This document shows, one piece after another, positions 1 to 11,727 of a stretch of 64,000 bases of DNA. Position 1 is the first letter of the stretch. Each line of letters starts with the position of its first letter. The DNA is from Stictocephala bisonia (taxonomy: Eukaryota; Arthropoda; Insecta; Hemiptera; Membracidae). The DNA lies in contig JAQJVL010000531.1 in the NCBI GenBank assembly GCA_035578905.1, positions 439,001 through 503,000 of the forward strand. The letters are read 5' to 3'. The position numbers were made by a program, and so were the translations under genes. The notes beneath the pieces are model-generated. The model was not told where the DNA came from. It made no database searches and saw only the letters and a program-made list of their open reading frames with translations.

Positions 1-240
1 ATAGAAAGGTCGATGAACTACAATGAGCATATGTTTGATTCTATTCTTGTAAACAAACTTCCTTTTGTTGAAAGTTTTGTCGAACTCACTTTCCTGTTGT
101 GTCTTGTATCGTTGAAACACTGAACATTAATTAATTAATTAGTTAATTATTTTTTCAATATTTTATCAGTAGATACCTGAATTATAATAGTTTATAATTA
201 GGCTCTGTATAGGTCGTTTGTAGGCTATGTATAAATAACT

Positions 241-880
241 TATGGGAGAATATTTGGACTTAGAGAGTTGTACAGGAAACATTCAGCACGAATAAAAAGC
301 GGACCGATCCACTTGGGTAGGACCACAGACTACGCTTAGGGCTCAGTGTAAACATCAGGCTCGCAAGATGACAGAAGGCCAGACCGAAGATCCACCGCTG
401 CGCCTCAAAGGCTCTTCACCTTCTCCAGGTTACTACATGGTATGGTCTGCCTTGAAACAGGTGACAGCTTTATACAAAGAGATGAGAACACTGCCGAACT
501 AACCAGAGCCAACGAGAAAAAAAGACGGCTGGACCAAAACACCAAGATACAGACAACAAACAAAAGAAGACACAGACACGCTATATAACACAGAATAAAG
601 AGAGAGGCGGCGATCCGAGAAACGAGTTGTAATGTGCCACAGCACTGACGAGCCCACTTTCCCACCTCAACAAAGCAGCTTGTAGACTGGCTCCACGTAC
701 AATGGGAGAGGGTTTGGACGTTGAGAGTTGTACAGGAAGCATGCAGCACGACTCAAAAGTGAATCGATCCACTCGAGTAGTACGACACCACAGACTATGC
801 ATGGGACTGAATGTGAACAGCAGAGTGGTACGTAGGCACTGACGAGTCCACTTCCCCCACCACAACAAAGTACCTGGTGA
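241..880. repeat. Cluster of diverged internal duplications
   Basis: A segment of about 115 bp at 241-355 recurs at 703-825; both contain ATGGGAGA, GAGTTGTACAGGAA, CAGCACGA and GATCCACT in the same order. A second motif, CACTGACGAG followed by CCACTT and AACAAAG, occurs at 645 and 837, about 192 bp apart. The antisense reading frames here look like by-products of the duplication, since no protein family is recognised. The origin is unknown; it could be part of a larger dispersed element. Confidence 0.55.
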
Positions 881-1246
881 CCTGGATTTACGTTCTAAGC
901 CAAGCTATTGCAATATTAATAATATCAAAATGACATCCAAACAAATTTCGAGAGTTAAATCCACTAATTAGGAAACTAGACATCGGACCAATTTTGAAAA
1001 GAAAATTTCTAGTTGAAAATGTTCTATCAATTGAGCTTAGTAAAATTCCTCTTGCAATGGATGTATTAGGTCGTGGGTTTGGTTTTATGAAAAACCTTAA
1101 AAATAAAATGAGATTATGTAAATTATTATGTGTTTTTGTTAGTCTGTTTCCAGGATGCCAGAAGAAAGAAGACTTAAAATCTCATTTTCATCAATCTTGG
1201 TAGATTTGATACGCTTCTAAATTAATCAACCAGTAGCAATATTTTG

Positions 1247-1375
1247 TCAGCGTGGTGGCTCAGTTGCTCTGACTGCGAAGTGCATTTTCCAAGGTTCTAA
1301 CCCAGAACTGAGTTGACGGACTGTACTTCACACTTTGAGTAGCCATACAATACAGGCACATTTAAACTGGTGAAT
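1247..1375 (+). repeat. Possible degenerate tRNA-derived SINE head
   Basis: GTGGTGGCTCAGTTG resembles an RNA polymerase III A box, and about 45 bp later GGTTCTAACCC resembles a B box. No poly-A tail or flanking duplication is visible, so this is only a suspicion. Apart from it, 881-2190 shows no recognisable gene. Confidence 0.2.
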
Positions 1376-2196
1376 AATGAACAAATATAAAAAAACTGCT
1401 TATCACCTATTTATATGTGGATACATTAAGTGTTGGTAGAAATACAAGTGAACGCTACACAACTTAAATTCATAACAAAATTAGTTCCAAGTGCACAAAT
1501 TAATATGTTGATCGATGTCGGTAAACATGGTTTACTCAAATCCACCACCTAATATTTGTACACTTTGAACTTGTATTGAAATAAATTTAGGTTTTGTTCT
1601 ATACCATAAAACAAACAAAACGCTAGGAAAATAATGCCAGTTTTGTTTTTCCGATAACATTAACCAGCCTGATTCACTCCACTTCCACATTGTGATGTAG
1701 TGAGTCCTAATAATTCTGGCCCTATGAATCACATTAAGTTTCAGTTTCACGTTGTGGCGGAAACCATCAATTTCTCATGACTGGTTTGATTTGTGAACTC
1801 GGAATTTATGTGATTCGTTTGCTTTGTCTATTGGAACATTTACCACAATGTGGAACATTAGTTTTAAAATTGTATGAATTTTATAACTATTAAATCACAA
1901 TATATGTATTTATTTAGTCTATCTAAACAGTTTGTTGAACGTGAAAATATGGGTTTCGAATTAGTGCGATAATTTTTAAAAAGTGAATGCATGTATCTAT
2001 AAAATATATCATGTACAATATCAATCAATGGAAGGGTTGAATCCGTATTAGGTTAATACTTAACATGTCTTAACCAGTTTTGTGTTTTTTATTTTATTTT
2101 ATGTTACAACCTTATATTTATTTAATAAAAACAAAAACCAGATTCGATCATGTACCAGTATCACTTTTTATTATTGAGTATTACGTTCACACAGTG

Positions 2197-2325
2197 TTGT
2201 AATCCAGCTACTTGGGAACAAATTGTGGTGGAGATTGTAGGCGATAGGCTATATTTTCGGTCCTCTTAATACCGACACGGCGTCTACTCAATGATGCTAT
2301 CGGTGTGGACACTACTAGAGAAGTC
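2197..2325 (-). repeat. Dispersed repeat family A, 3' fragment
   Basis: In reverse orientation this matches the 3' part of the copy at 15293-15727. Shared pieces include AATCCAGCTACTTGGG, GGAGATTGTAG and CACTACTAGAGAAGTCTGG. Family A is a non-coding dispersed repeat of roughly 430 bp that I could not assign to a known class. Confidence 0.6.
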
Positions 2326-2639
2326 TGGTATTATTATACTTTGCCTATATGTTTTATGTTGAATCGAAAAGCCTTAGGCTATATACACACTAAATGTATG
2401 TGCGAGTATGTAAATAGATTTGTTGCCCTGGTGTATGAAGTTAAGATGGCGAACTAGAGCTTTATGAAGTTTTTTTTTTCCTTATTATTATAATTAATTA
2501 CAAAACTTTAATTTGGGTGATTGATCATCGTTTTATCTTGCATTTCTATTTTATATGATTTAATAATTGTATTTAACTTACCTTAATATTGTAAAAAAAT
2601 CATACTTTATGATAAACAGTAGCCTATATTTTAATTTAC

Positions 2640-5600
2640 AATTGCAACATAATGTAGCCACTTGTATTGTTTTCATACATTTAATTGGATCTTATTTTGA
2701 ACACTGATAGGTTCATAGCAGTTAAAAAAGACTTGTTTCTTATATTTAATCAAAACATAAGAAGTCTAAGGGAGAATTTTCACTTATTTTTAGCGGAATT
2801 AAGTACATTAAAGCGCAAGCCGGATGTTGTTGTTTTAACAGAAATTTGGATAATGAGTAGTGAAATTCATCACTTTAAAATTGAAGGGTACAGTTCATTT
2901 TTTAATTGTAACGACAATTATAGGGCGGGAGGCGTGGCAGTGTTCGTGAGGGACTGCTACCGGTGTAGCGGCGTGGCCGGACATACAGACATACAATCAG
3001 CTGACTGTCTCCAACTCACCTGTCACACTGGTAACGTTGCCTTTGTCCTCCTAGCAGTGTACAGGCTGCACGGTGTCCCGATAGCGCAATATCTTACTGA
3101 TATGGAACATCTTATAACAAACTGCAAAGGGGAAAATCTAATTTACACTGGAGACATAAATTGCGATATATTAACTGATAACAGTGTTGTTGATGAATAC
3201 GTAAGCATTTTGGCTGGCCACGGGATGAACTGTCTAATCAAACAACCGACGAGAGGAACTAGCTGCCTTGACCATTGCTTCTTAATTAAGATTTGGAAAA
3301 AATAATATGGCAATGAAATATGAAACTGAAGTATTACATATTGGAATTACTGATCATTCAATGGTGGTAGTAAAAATATATAATATAAAAAAATCGGAGA
3401 TAAGTTTTAATGATGAGCGAGAGAAAATAAACATTGATAAGTTAAACAACATCCTTATAGCCATGGATTGGACTCAGGTATATAGCATTAGCTCTGTGTC
3501 TGATGCCTTTGATGTATTCTTGAAGAAACTAAATGCTGCCATGGAGACAACCATAGAAAATAAAGTTCAAATTAACACAAAAACGATTAAACTGACTCCT
3601 TGGATCAATGATCGTTTATGCAGGGGTATAAACAAACGGAAAAAGATATATAATCTAATGAGAGCGAGACCGCATAATAACAAATTAAAGGACTATTATA
3701 GATGTTTTCGAAATAAACTGAATATTGAATTGAGAAGGACAAAAGAAAACTATTACAAGAGTAAGTTTGCAAACTGCTCGGGGGATACACGTGCTCAATG
3801 GAGGATTGTAAATGACATAAAGGAGAACGGAAAGTTGTAGAGGAAATTTGTGAAGTCGAGAAAGAAAACAACATCATAACTGACAAAAACATTGTTACAC
3901 AAGAGTTTAACAATTTTTTCTTGGGTGTCGCAGGCAAAATGAGGGACACAATAACCGTAAATAAACACGACCAATCATGGCGTCAAACATTTCCAATTAC
4001 GCAATCTGTAACATCAATATTTATGACCCCAACAAGTGAGCAGGAAGTAGAAGATCTTATAAAGGGACTTAGAAATGGCAAATCTCCAGGGGCTGATAAT
4101 ATAAATTCAGGCTTAGTGAAAAAGATTGCTATTAACATTACTCCGATACTGGTACATCTATTTAATAAAAGCATCGAGGAAGGTCAATTTCCAAAATGTC
4201 TTAAGACAGCTGTTGTTATCCCTATCTTCAAATCAGGAAATAAAAAACATACAAACTGCTATAGACCAATATCCTTATTGTCTGTGTTCTCTAAATTACT
4301 AGAGAAAATGGTAAAACATAGAATCTTAAATTATTTGCATAAAACTGGCTTTTTTAGTAATAAACAATTTGGCTTTAGAGTAAGTCTGAGCACGGAAGAT
4401 GCATTGCTTAATTTTATGGAACACATATATAAAAGTTTGAATAAGGGTAAACAATGTGCTGCTCTGTTTATTGACATAAAGAAAGCATTTGATACTGTAG
4501 ATCTTGAAATATTATTCACCAAGTTATGGCAGTGCGGCATCAGAGGATTGCCTTTAAAATGGTTTAAAAGCTACCTACAGGACAGAAAACAATACGTTAG
4601 AGTAGGAGCAGTTTGTAGTGAATTGGGTAGTGTCAAGTATGGAGTGCCACAGGGATCAGTACTTGGCCCAATACTATTTTTAATCTACATCAATTACCTG
4701 TGTAACGGAAATTTAAAAGGGAACATAACAGCATTTGCAGACGACACGGCCCTGACATATGAATGTGATGATTTAGAAACTATGTATGAACACATGCAGC
4801 AAGACATTAGATTTCTGCGTTGTTGGTTTGAAAACAATTTTATGGTTTTAAGTGAAAAAACAAAGTATATGATATTCAGCCTGAGAATGGAAAAGCGATT
4901 TAAGAACCCCCTGAGGTATCATGAAATTGATTGCATGAACATCACAAATTGCAACTGTCTAGAAATAGGTGTAGTTGAACAAATAAAATATTTGGGACTA
5001 GTAATTGATTCTAATCTATCATGGAAGGGGCACATAAAGAAACTAAAAAATGCATTGTTGCGAAGTGTTAGATGTTTCTATTTATTAAGAGACTATTGCC
5101 CTAATAAAGTATTACTCAGTGTTTATAATGCTTTGATTGGATCTAAACTGAGCTATGGTCTGACATGTTGGGGAGGGACATATGTTTCAGCGTTATATCC
5201 TATCTCAATCCTTCAGAAATCCTTTTTACGCATTGTAACCTTTTCCTGCAGGACAAGTCATTCTTGGCCAATTTTTGTAAATCTTAAAGTACTTCCAATT
5301 AGACATTTGTACATTTATAAAGTTTTAAAAATATTTTTTATAAGAAGTTCAACTTGTTTTTTTGGCGTATCACCGATATATGATCTGAGAAGAAAAAACC
5401 TAGAAATTCCAAAATTCAATTTGACATGCTTCCAGCAGTTTTATACTTGTATTGCTCCTAGATTATACAATCTAGTTGCGAAGCAATTAGGGGAAATTCA
5501 TCTACTCAATATAAACAAATGTTTCAATACGCTTAAAGAATTTTTGTTTTCTTTAACTGATGTTGAACACTTTATTAAAATACAAAATTAACTTAAGAAA

Positions 5601-5995
5601 TATATTTTAATCGTATTTGGAAGGGTTCTGACTGCTTAACAATGGAATTTAATCAAGTATTTAGTCTTTCATTTCATTTCTATAGTAAGTTAATTGTGAT
5701 TGTGGAACATCATTGTTTACATTTTACAGTCAAGGGTATTTATGATTAATTATACAATTATGTTTTATATAAGTAGCTGGCACTGTCACTCCTAGTTTTA
5801 TTTTAATTATTCAAAGTGAAGGAAATCCCACTATAGGCTAGGCCTTTGGGATCCCTACTTTATTTCACAGATGTTTGTTATTTTTATTTTTAAGTTTATC
5901 ATACCAAATTGTGTTTGCTTTGTATACCTTATTGTATTATACAAGATGTGTGTGAAATAAATTTCTTTTGAATTGAATTTGTTTTGAATTGAAAT
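2640..5995 (+). mobile_element. 5'-truncated LINE (Jockey/CR1/L2 group)
   Basis: The element contains an endonuclease-reverse transcriptase ORF2 (2685-5591), then a 3' region ending near 5950-5995 in imperfect TTTTGAATTGAA repeats, a typical simple-repeat tail for this group of non-LTR retrotransposons. No ORF1 is present upstream, so the copy is probably 5'-truncated. I found no convincing target-site duplication, so both ends are approximate. Confidence 0.75.
2685..5591 (+). pseudogene. LINE ORF2: endonuclease and reverse transcriptase, frameshifted
   Basis: ORF2 would nick target DNA and reverse-transcribe the element RNA. An apurinic-type endonuclease is visible at 2740-3360 (FNQNIRSL, VVLTEIW, YTGDINCD, ITDHSMVV), followed by reverse transcriptase at about 4060-4870 (GADNIN, YRPISLL, ALFIDIKKAFDTV, YGVPQGSVLGP, FADDTA) and a C-terminal thumb/tail to 5591. 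The reading frame breaks twice: near 3285-3305 (the frame shifts and the first segment hits a stop) and near 3832-3840. The first and third segments share a frame, so the two indels compensate each other and the middle part (3307-3840) is out of frame. The catalytic ADD motif is intact. The copy is a recent but inactive insertion. The clade cannot be fixed by eye; Jockey, CR1 or L2-like are all possible. Confidence 0.85.
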
Positions 5996-6066
5996 TATTG
6001 AGTCTGAAAATTGAGAAGGCGTAAACGAAAACGGAAAAGTCATCAGATTATGACAGATCGTGACGT

Positions 6067-6190
6067 ATAAAGTCTAGAATGTCCATGTTGGGTGGTGGTC
6101 AAGGTTCAGATGGTGTGTAGGGGAGAACTGAATGTCAGGTTTATCAATTAGCTGGAAATCAGACCAATACTACGTAGTTCGGATTCCACG
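6067..6190 (-). repeat. Dispersed repeat family A fragment
   Basis: Reverse-orientation match to the middle of family A (compare 15468-15570). Landmarks are CCATGTTGGGTGGTGGTC, GGGGAGAACTGA, AGCTGGAAATCAGACCA and TACGTAGTTCGGATTCC. Confidence 0.6.
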
Positions 6191-6354
6191 TAAACACTCA
6201 TTCCAAGCCCCAAAGTGGAAGGATGTAGAGAGAATAGGAATGCAGAAAAGAAAAGTGGTGGCAGAGGAAACCTGGAATGATAGTCAAAAATTTAAAACGA
6301 AAATTTGAAAAAACGGATACGTCAACAGATTGTGATGGTGACGTATGACAAAGT

Positions 6355-6672
6355 TTAGAGTTAGAGTTGCCCCATGTTGGGTGGGATAATATAGTCAGTG
6401 TCCGGATGTCCCTAGAGGGGAGAATTGAGTATTAGGCTTGGCTATTAGCTGAAAATCAGACCAAAACTACGTGGTTCGGATTCCATGTAAAGCTGTAGGT
6501 CCCTTAGTTTTCCAGGCTATTGGGCTGATTAATAAATGGCCCTTTCTAAGCATAAAGTCAAACTCAGTTAGTAGCCAGACTACACAGGTCATCCACACTC
6601 ATCCTTCACTCATATAATCATTCATATTCGTCTTTAAATACGCACAAAGTCGTGTCGGCGTCTCAAAATAAT
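6355..6672 (-). repeat. Dispersed repeat family A, second subfamily
   Basis: A reverse-orientation copy lying about 170 bp from another family A fragment. It shares the middle landmarks (CATGTTGGGTGGG, AGCTGAAAATCAGACCA, TACGTGGTTCGGATTCC) and extends to a head with GTCGTGTCGGCGTCTC. The head resembles that of the 19660-20015 copy rather than the 15293 copy, which suggests subfamilies. Confidence 0.6.
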
Positions 6673-7756
6673 AATCTGAGAATATCACTGTAATGATATA
6701 TAATGTTGATGATTAACTATCATACATTACAATAACAAGTGTTCCTTTTTAAAAACAATAATTAGAATCATGATTACGTGAAACTAATTACGATTAATAT
6801 TTATTTATATTTGACAAAGAATTATTTGTTTATTCCAGGTGTATGGGATGTAGAACAATTAATTAATGTATGCAGAGAACAACCCTTAATTACAATACGG
6901 TCCCTAATTATGCCAGAGTATCCATAAATTACGATGGCACCGATATTTATATATTCCATTTGTATTTTTCTGCTGACCAATCACTTATATTGGGCTGTAT
7001 TTCGACTAATATGGATCACAATAATTTTGTTTGATGAATAAATAATCAGATTTCCTCTTTTTTACTAATTTATTACTAACAGTAAATTTTAAAGGTTTAC
7101 TTTTATCTAGTATATTATTTAAATATGTTATTGAGCGATAAAAAAATTACGTTTTATTAGGAAAGTTTGACATAATTAATTATCTTGGAAGCATTTGTAG
7201 GATGGATATCTTCAAGAAGAGAGTTGGAATCTTCACAGAAAATGTTGATTTTAATTTTAAAAGTTAAGAATTGAAGATCACTGATCAATCAATAGAAAGG
7301 TTATTATTAAAGGAAATGCCATTAAATAAAGATTATTCAGGCTGACGAAGATCATACATGTAGAATTATGCAGATATTTTGTGACGATTTTTCTGATCTT
7401 AGTGTGTGTGGTTTATTTTCAAAGTGCAGCGCAGAATAATTTCTCGCTATTCTTCAATATTGTTTTATTCCGGCCGTTCAGCTCATCACCAACCGAGGTT
7501 ATATAGTAAATGTCTTCTTAATTCCAAATTTACAGATTCAATATAAAATAATTATAGTTTTATAATTCATTCTTTTGAAAATTGCCTGCAATCGTCGATG
7601 TATCAGTGTTGTTGTGCGTGTTTTGCATAGGTTGATACTTGCAAGCGTTAAAAAAAAAAACTTACTTTCTTGAACAATGAACGGTTAAATAACAAGATTG
7701 AGTGAAATAAAATTACCTATAGACCGTTTTAGGTACGGTTTTGACGGTGTTGTATT
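6673..7756. other. AT-rich stretch without recognised genes
   Basis: No reading frame with recognisable similarity and no repeat that I could place. Composition is strongly AT-rich. Confidence 0.5.
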
Positions 7757-7952
7757 AGCCAATGGCTTTGAGCGTAGAGTTCCACGCTATCATAAGATAA
7801 CAGCGTCAAGCAACATCGAGCGTGGCTGTTCCTAGGATGGGTGACCGTCTGAACAATCCCATCCTTACACGTAGCCCACCTACACAATCAGTGGTGGTAT
7901 TTCGGAAGTCAACTGTAACCCGTTAGTGTCATAGGTTAAGTGTTAAAAAGAG
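7757..7952 (+). repeat. 5S rRNA-derived SINE
   Basis: The stretch around 7802-7846 keeps the order of the 5S rRNA internal promoter region: GTCAAGCAACATCGAGCG, then GGATGGGTGACCG. Upstream GGCTTTGAGCGTAGAG and downstream TTTCGGAAGTCAACTG recur, reverse-complemented, at 61167-61392, so this is a multi-copy family and not a lone 5S pseudogene. 5S-derived SINEs (SINE3 class) are an established category; placement here is inference from the 5S-like core plus a shared body. Confidence 0.65.
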
Positions 7953-9424
7953 ATACTTAGCAATAGCTTCGCCTGATAAAATAAGACGATCTTTAACTTT
8001 TATACGAATCAACAATTATAACAAACTTAGTGATGTTTTAAACCTTTTTTCTTTCTTCTTTCCCTAATATTTTCACGATTTATAAAAATGTGCTATCCCT
8101 CTTCTTTTGCAAAACAAAAATAACTTTTATGACTAAATAAAACGTTTATAAGAGCAATGTTTAAAGAGAAACGTATAAATACCACATTCTCACAAATGAT
8201 AGCTTTTAATAAATTATAAGGTTTTGTACCACGAGACATGGTACAAAATTAATATTCTCTATAGGCTCTAAATGCGTATTGAGAAAGGATTTTGAAATAT
8301 TGTCTGTAAATTAGCTAAAATTATTAGATAATAAATATTCCATACAGGCCGATCCAGTCTTTGTTACCGTTCACCCTGCTAACGAGGGAGCTTAGGTCGG
8401 CGCTACTTGACATGAGGCGTTATTTTTTAACAAGTTATTTATTTCAAGTGTGCAATAAGATGAAAAATAAGAAAACTACACGAGCGATGTCAAAGCGCAA
8501 CGGATAATGGGGGTTAGCATACGAAGCGCACAGGGGTATCGCCTTGTTCACTTATAAAACTGAAACCAATTATTACTGTTACACTCATCCTTCCTGAAAT
8601 ATTTTCTTCTGGTAATGGTTAATCCACTAACACAGTATCTAATTCAAAGCTGGAACTTTCACAGAAAATCCATTACTAAGTGTATCAATGGTAAGATAAG
8701 TTAAACGATTGATAATACTGCTAAGTGGGTTAATGAATTCTTGTGTGTAACTGCCAAAACCCTAAACGAATTAGTATAAAATAACTGACAGAATCATTAA
8801 TCAGAAGTTTGGAGAATATAAACTCGTGTTCTAAGAGGTTTTCGTTAATAGTTTGTAGACATGAATGCATAATTATAAATGTGTATTATTAACTGTAAAA
8901 ACTGAATTATTAGAAGTAAGAATAAAATATAACAATAAATCAAATTGTGCGTAAATTACTAGCATAATAGAGTTTTGTTTTAAATATCATACGCTGAATA
9001 TACACTATTGTCAAAACTGTATAAATGACCCCTTAATCAATATGAATTAAAATAAAGAATTAAATGATTATTATTTAATTTCACAACTTTATTTAAATAT
9101 TCTGTTAAAAATATTCGCCTATGAAATATTATGAATGTTTTTAAAATTTAAATTATATAGACAGGTATAGGATATGTGGATAAAAATGGACACTCTGCGT
9201 CATTTTTAAGTTGAACCAAAACTACTTGTTTATAAACAATTAATTATCCTGCATATAACCTCTATTCACTTGTTTTATAACAGTTTTAAAATAATCCGCT
9301 AGGCAGCAGCACTTATCAAGTTTTGTTCTTTGCTCTATGGTTCCCGGTGGTTGTACTATTGGAACCCTAACTCTTCAATGAATAATTTTAATAGTTGTAT
9401 AATAATTTTACATAAACATAATAC
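7953..9424. other. AT-rich stretch without recognised genes
   Basis: Nothing coding is recognised. A perfect 10-bp hairpin (TTTTGTACCA, 7-bp loop) lies at 8222-8248, and a locally GC-richer patch at 8345-8540 is unexplained. Confidence 0.45.
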
Positions 9425-9528
9425 TTTATTCATTAGTAATACGCCGATCTTAGATATATGGGTGAATGAGTGTGATGGGTTTATTCGAACGGGTGTAGTC
9501 ATACTGTCCGATTCAAAAACCAGTGTAC
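9425..9528 (+). repeat. Dispersed repeat family A, 5' part of an interrupted copy
   Basis: ATTCATTAGTAATACGCCGA and GAATGAGTGTGATG match the head of the 15293 copy. The match stops where the foldback element at 9529 begins, and family A resumes at 11418. Confidence 0.6.
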
Positions 9529-11417
9529 TCGAGTTTGAACCACTACTACAAAATAAATACTTATTCGATTTCGTCGTGCTGTACACCAAAAATTAGCTTA
9601 TTTAATTCTACGTAATTTCATATAGCTTACATGTTTTAAGACTAAAAATTTTTATAGCAGCTAAAATAAAAAAAAACACGAAATTTTAACACTTTCAGAG
9701 TAAAGTTCAAATTTAAAAATTTCTAAAACAAGAAGTACTAAATGATAAGTCAGTGAAACTATAACCACTTGTGGAAAAAGGTTTTTTTGTAGTCTGTCCA
9801 AATTCTAGAATGTTTACTCTTTTATAAAAATTTCTGTTGTAAGTTTTGTAACCATTGCAATCTTAAAAACGGCTGATCATACAAACTTCCAAAACTGTTC
9901 AAAAATACTGGATTGAAAAATAAAGTAAGATTACAAAACGGTGCGATAAAAAATCTTGCGATTTTATATCACATGATAATTCAACAAACGTCGATGTGCC
10001 GTAACACGCCTGACCGACCGAGCCACCCGACGCGGTGTAGCCACCCACGTCTTCAGCTGGAATTCCACTTCGTATTTTAATAGCTATGAATGACATGTAT
10101 ACATATTACAGCTAAAGGCTAATGAATCACTCACAGTTACTAGAAATGTAATTAGTACATCCTGCAAATCACCAATAAATGGGTGGATCTCATTTTCACG
10201 TTACATTTAGCTTGTTGCATGTGAAATGTACATAATTGTAAAATCTGTAAATAATCTATTTTTTAATTTGACAATCTTTTTAGAGCTATAACATTTTTAA
10301 ACCTGTCGTGAGAGATCAAAAGCCCTCACGACAAAAGGTGATTAAAAAAACTCGGCCCTGCGGGCCTCACCAGGGGGCAAGCCCCCTGGACCCCCGGATC
10401 TTTTTGCTTAGAGCCTACGGCTAAAATTCAAGAAACATGGAACATGCTTTAGCTCTTGGCTGCTACTTGGTAATAGATCACGGATGCTACCCGGTAATAG
10501 ATCACGGCTGCTACTTGGTAATAGATCACGGCTGCTATATAATCCTATAGACACAAAATGGTTCAATAATGATTTTATTTGCAAGCGTTCATCAAAGTAC
10601 ATCTTTAGTTTCCATGACAACTCTTGTTAAAAATATACAAAAGTCAACACTGATATGTCATTGTGTTTTCATGGTTACGCGTCACCATCCCGCGTCACCC
10701 TCCCGCGTAACGTAACGTTTTCAGGCAGTTAGGTCAAGACTAAAGCATGTTCCATGCTAAAATGGTTTAAATTTAGATAGAAAACATGATTGATTAACTT
10801 TCAATACTTCCATAGTAATAAACCGTTCGTGCACTGTTTAAATACTTCCAGGTGTACGATTCGGCAACGCCTAAAAGCTCAGTTGAAACTAGTTTTGAAG
10901 TGCTGAGCCTCGGGATTTGCTTACATATGAGTACACATCGATGTCTGTTGAATTATCATGTGATGTAAAATCGTAAGATTTTTTTATTACGCTTACCGTT
11001 TTATAATCTTACTTTATTGTTCAATCCGGTAGTTTTGAACGGGTTTGGAATTTTGTATGATCAGCCATTTTATGATTGCAAGGGTTTATAAAACTTACAA
11101 CAGAAAACTTTGTAAAGGAGTAAAAATTCTATAATTTGGACAAACTACAAAAAACAACCTTATTTCCACATTTGGACAACGTTTCACTAACTTACCTTTA
11201 GTACTTTTTGTTTTAGACATTTTTAAAGTTGAGCTTTACTCCAAAAGTGCTAAAATTTCGTGTTTTTTTGTATTCTACCTTCTATAAAAAATTTCTCAAG
11301 ACTTCAATAAAATATGTAAGTTATATGAAATTACGTAGAATTAAATAAGCTAAATTGTTGTGTACAACACAATGGAATCGAATGGTTATTTATTTTGTAG
11401 CAGTGGTTCAAACTCGA
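9529..11417. mobile_element. Foldback-type element with ~470-bp inverted arms
   Basis: The left arm (about 9529-9995) and right arm (about 10938-11417) are imperfect reverse complements. For example TCGAGTTTGAACCACT at the left edge pairs with AGTGGTTCAAACTCGA at the right edge, and AGCTTATTTAATTCTACG (left) with its complement near 11333-11352 (right). Indels and substitutions show the arms are old. The ~940-bp core holds no recognised transposase. A second inverted pair sits inside it: ATGGAACATGCTTTAG at 10436 and its complement at 10741. The whole element lies inside a family A copy. No target duplication could be fixed. Confidence 0.65.
10458..10537 (+). repeat. 24-bp tandem repeat, about 3.3 units
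   Basis: The unit contains GGCTGCTACTTGG followed by TAATAGATCAC; the second unit carries GGATGCTACCCGG. It lies between the inner inverted pair of the foldback core, just after a GC-rich palindromic patch at 10350-10400. Confidence 0.75.
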
Positions 11418-11727
11418 TAGTCTAATAGCCAGGGCAACTAAAAAACCTACAGCATTACGTTGAATGAAACCACGTAGTATTGGTCTGATTTTCAGGTAAC
11501 TGACAAGCCTGATACTCAGTTCTCTTCCCTATACAGCATCCGGAACTAACTACCACCCGACATGGACACCCCAAACCTCCAGAGTAGTGTCCACGTCTAT
11601 GGCAACTATTGAGCGGACGCTGTGTCAGTATTAGGAGGTCCAAGTATAGAACCAATCGCCTACAATCTCCTAAACACGTTGTCCCCAAGTAGTTGGGTTA
11701 CAGCACTGTTCCACTAATGCTGATATA
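11418..11727 (+). repeat. Dispersed repeat family A, 3' part of an interrupted copy
   Basis: Resumes family A after the foldback insertion. TGGTCTGATTTTCAGG, CTGACAAGCCTG, ATTGAGCGGACGC and TTGTCCCCAAGTAG align with the 15293 copy in the same order. Confidence 0.65.

Noticed and set aside
645..870. Hammerhead motif suggested by two CTGACGAG strings
   Set aside because: No GAAA partner or stem II follows within range.
10340..10400. Short GC-rich palindromic patch as a bacterial or group I/II intron remnant
   Set aside because: Just a GGGGGCAAGCCCCC-type hairpin inside the foldback core; such patches occur in many transposons and nothing else supports an intron.
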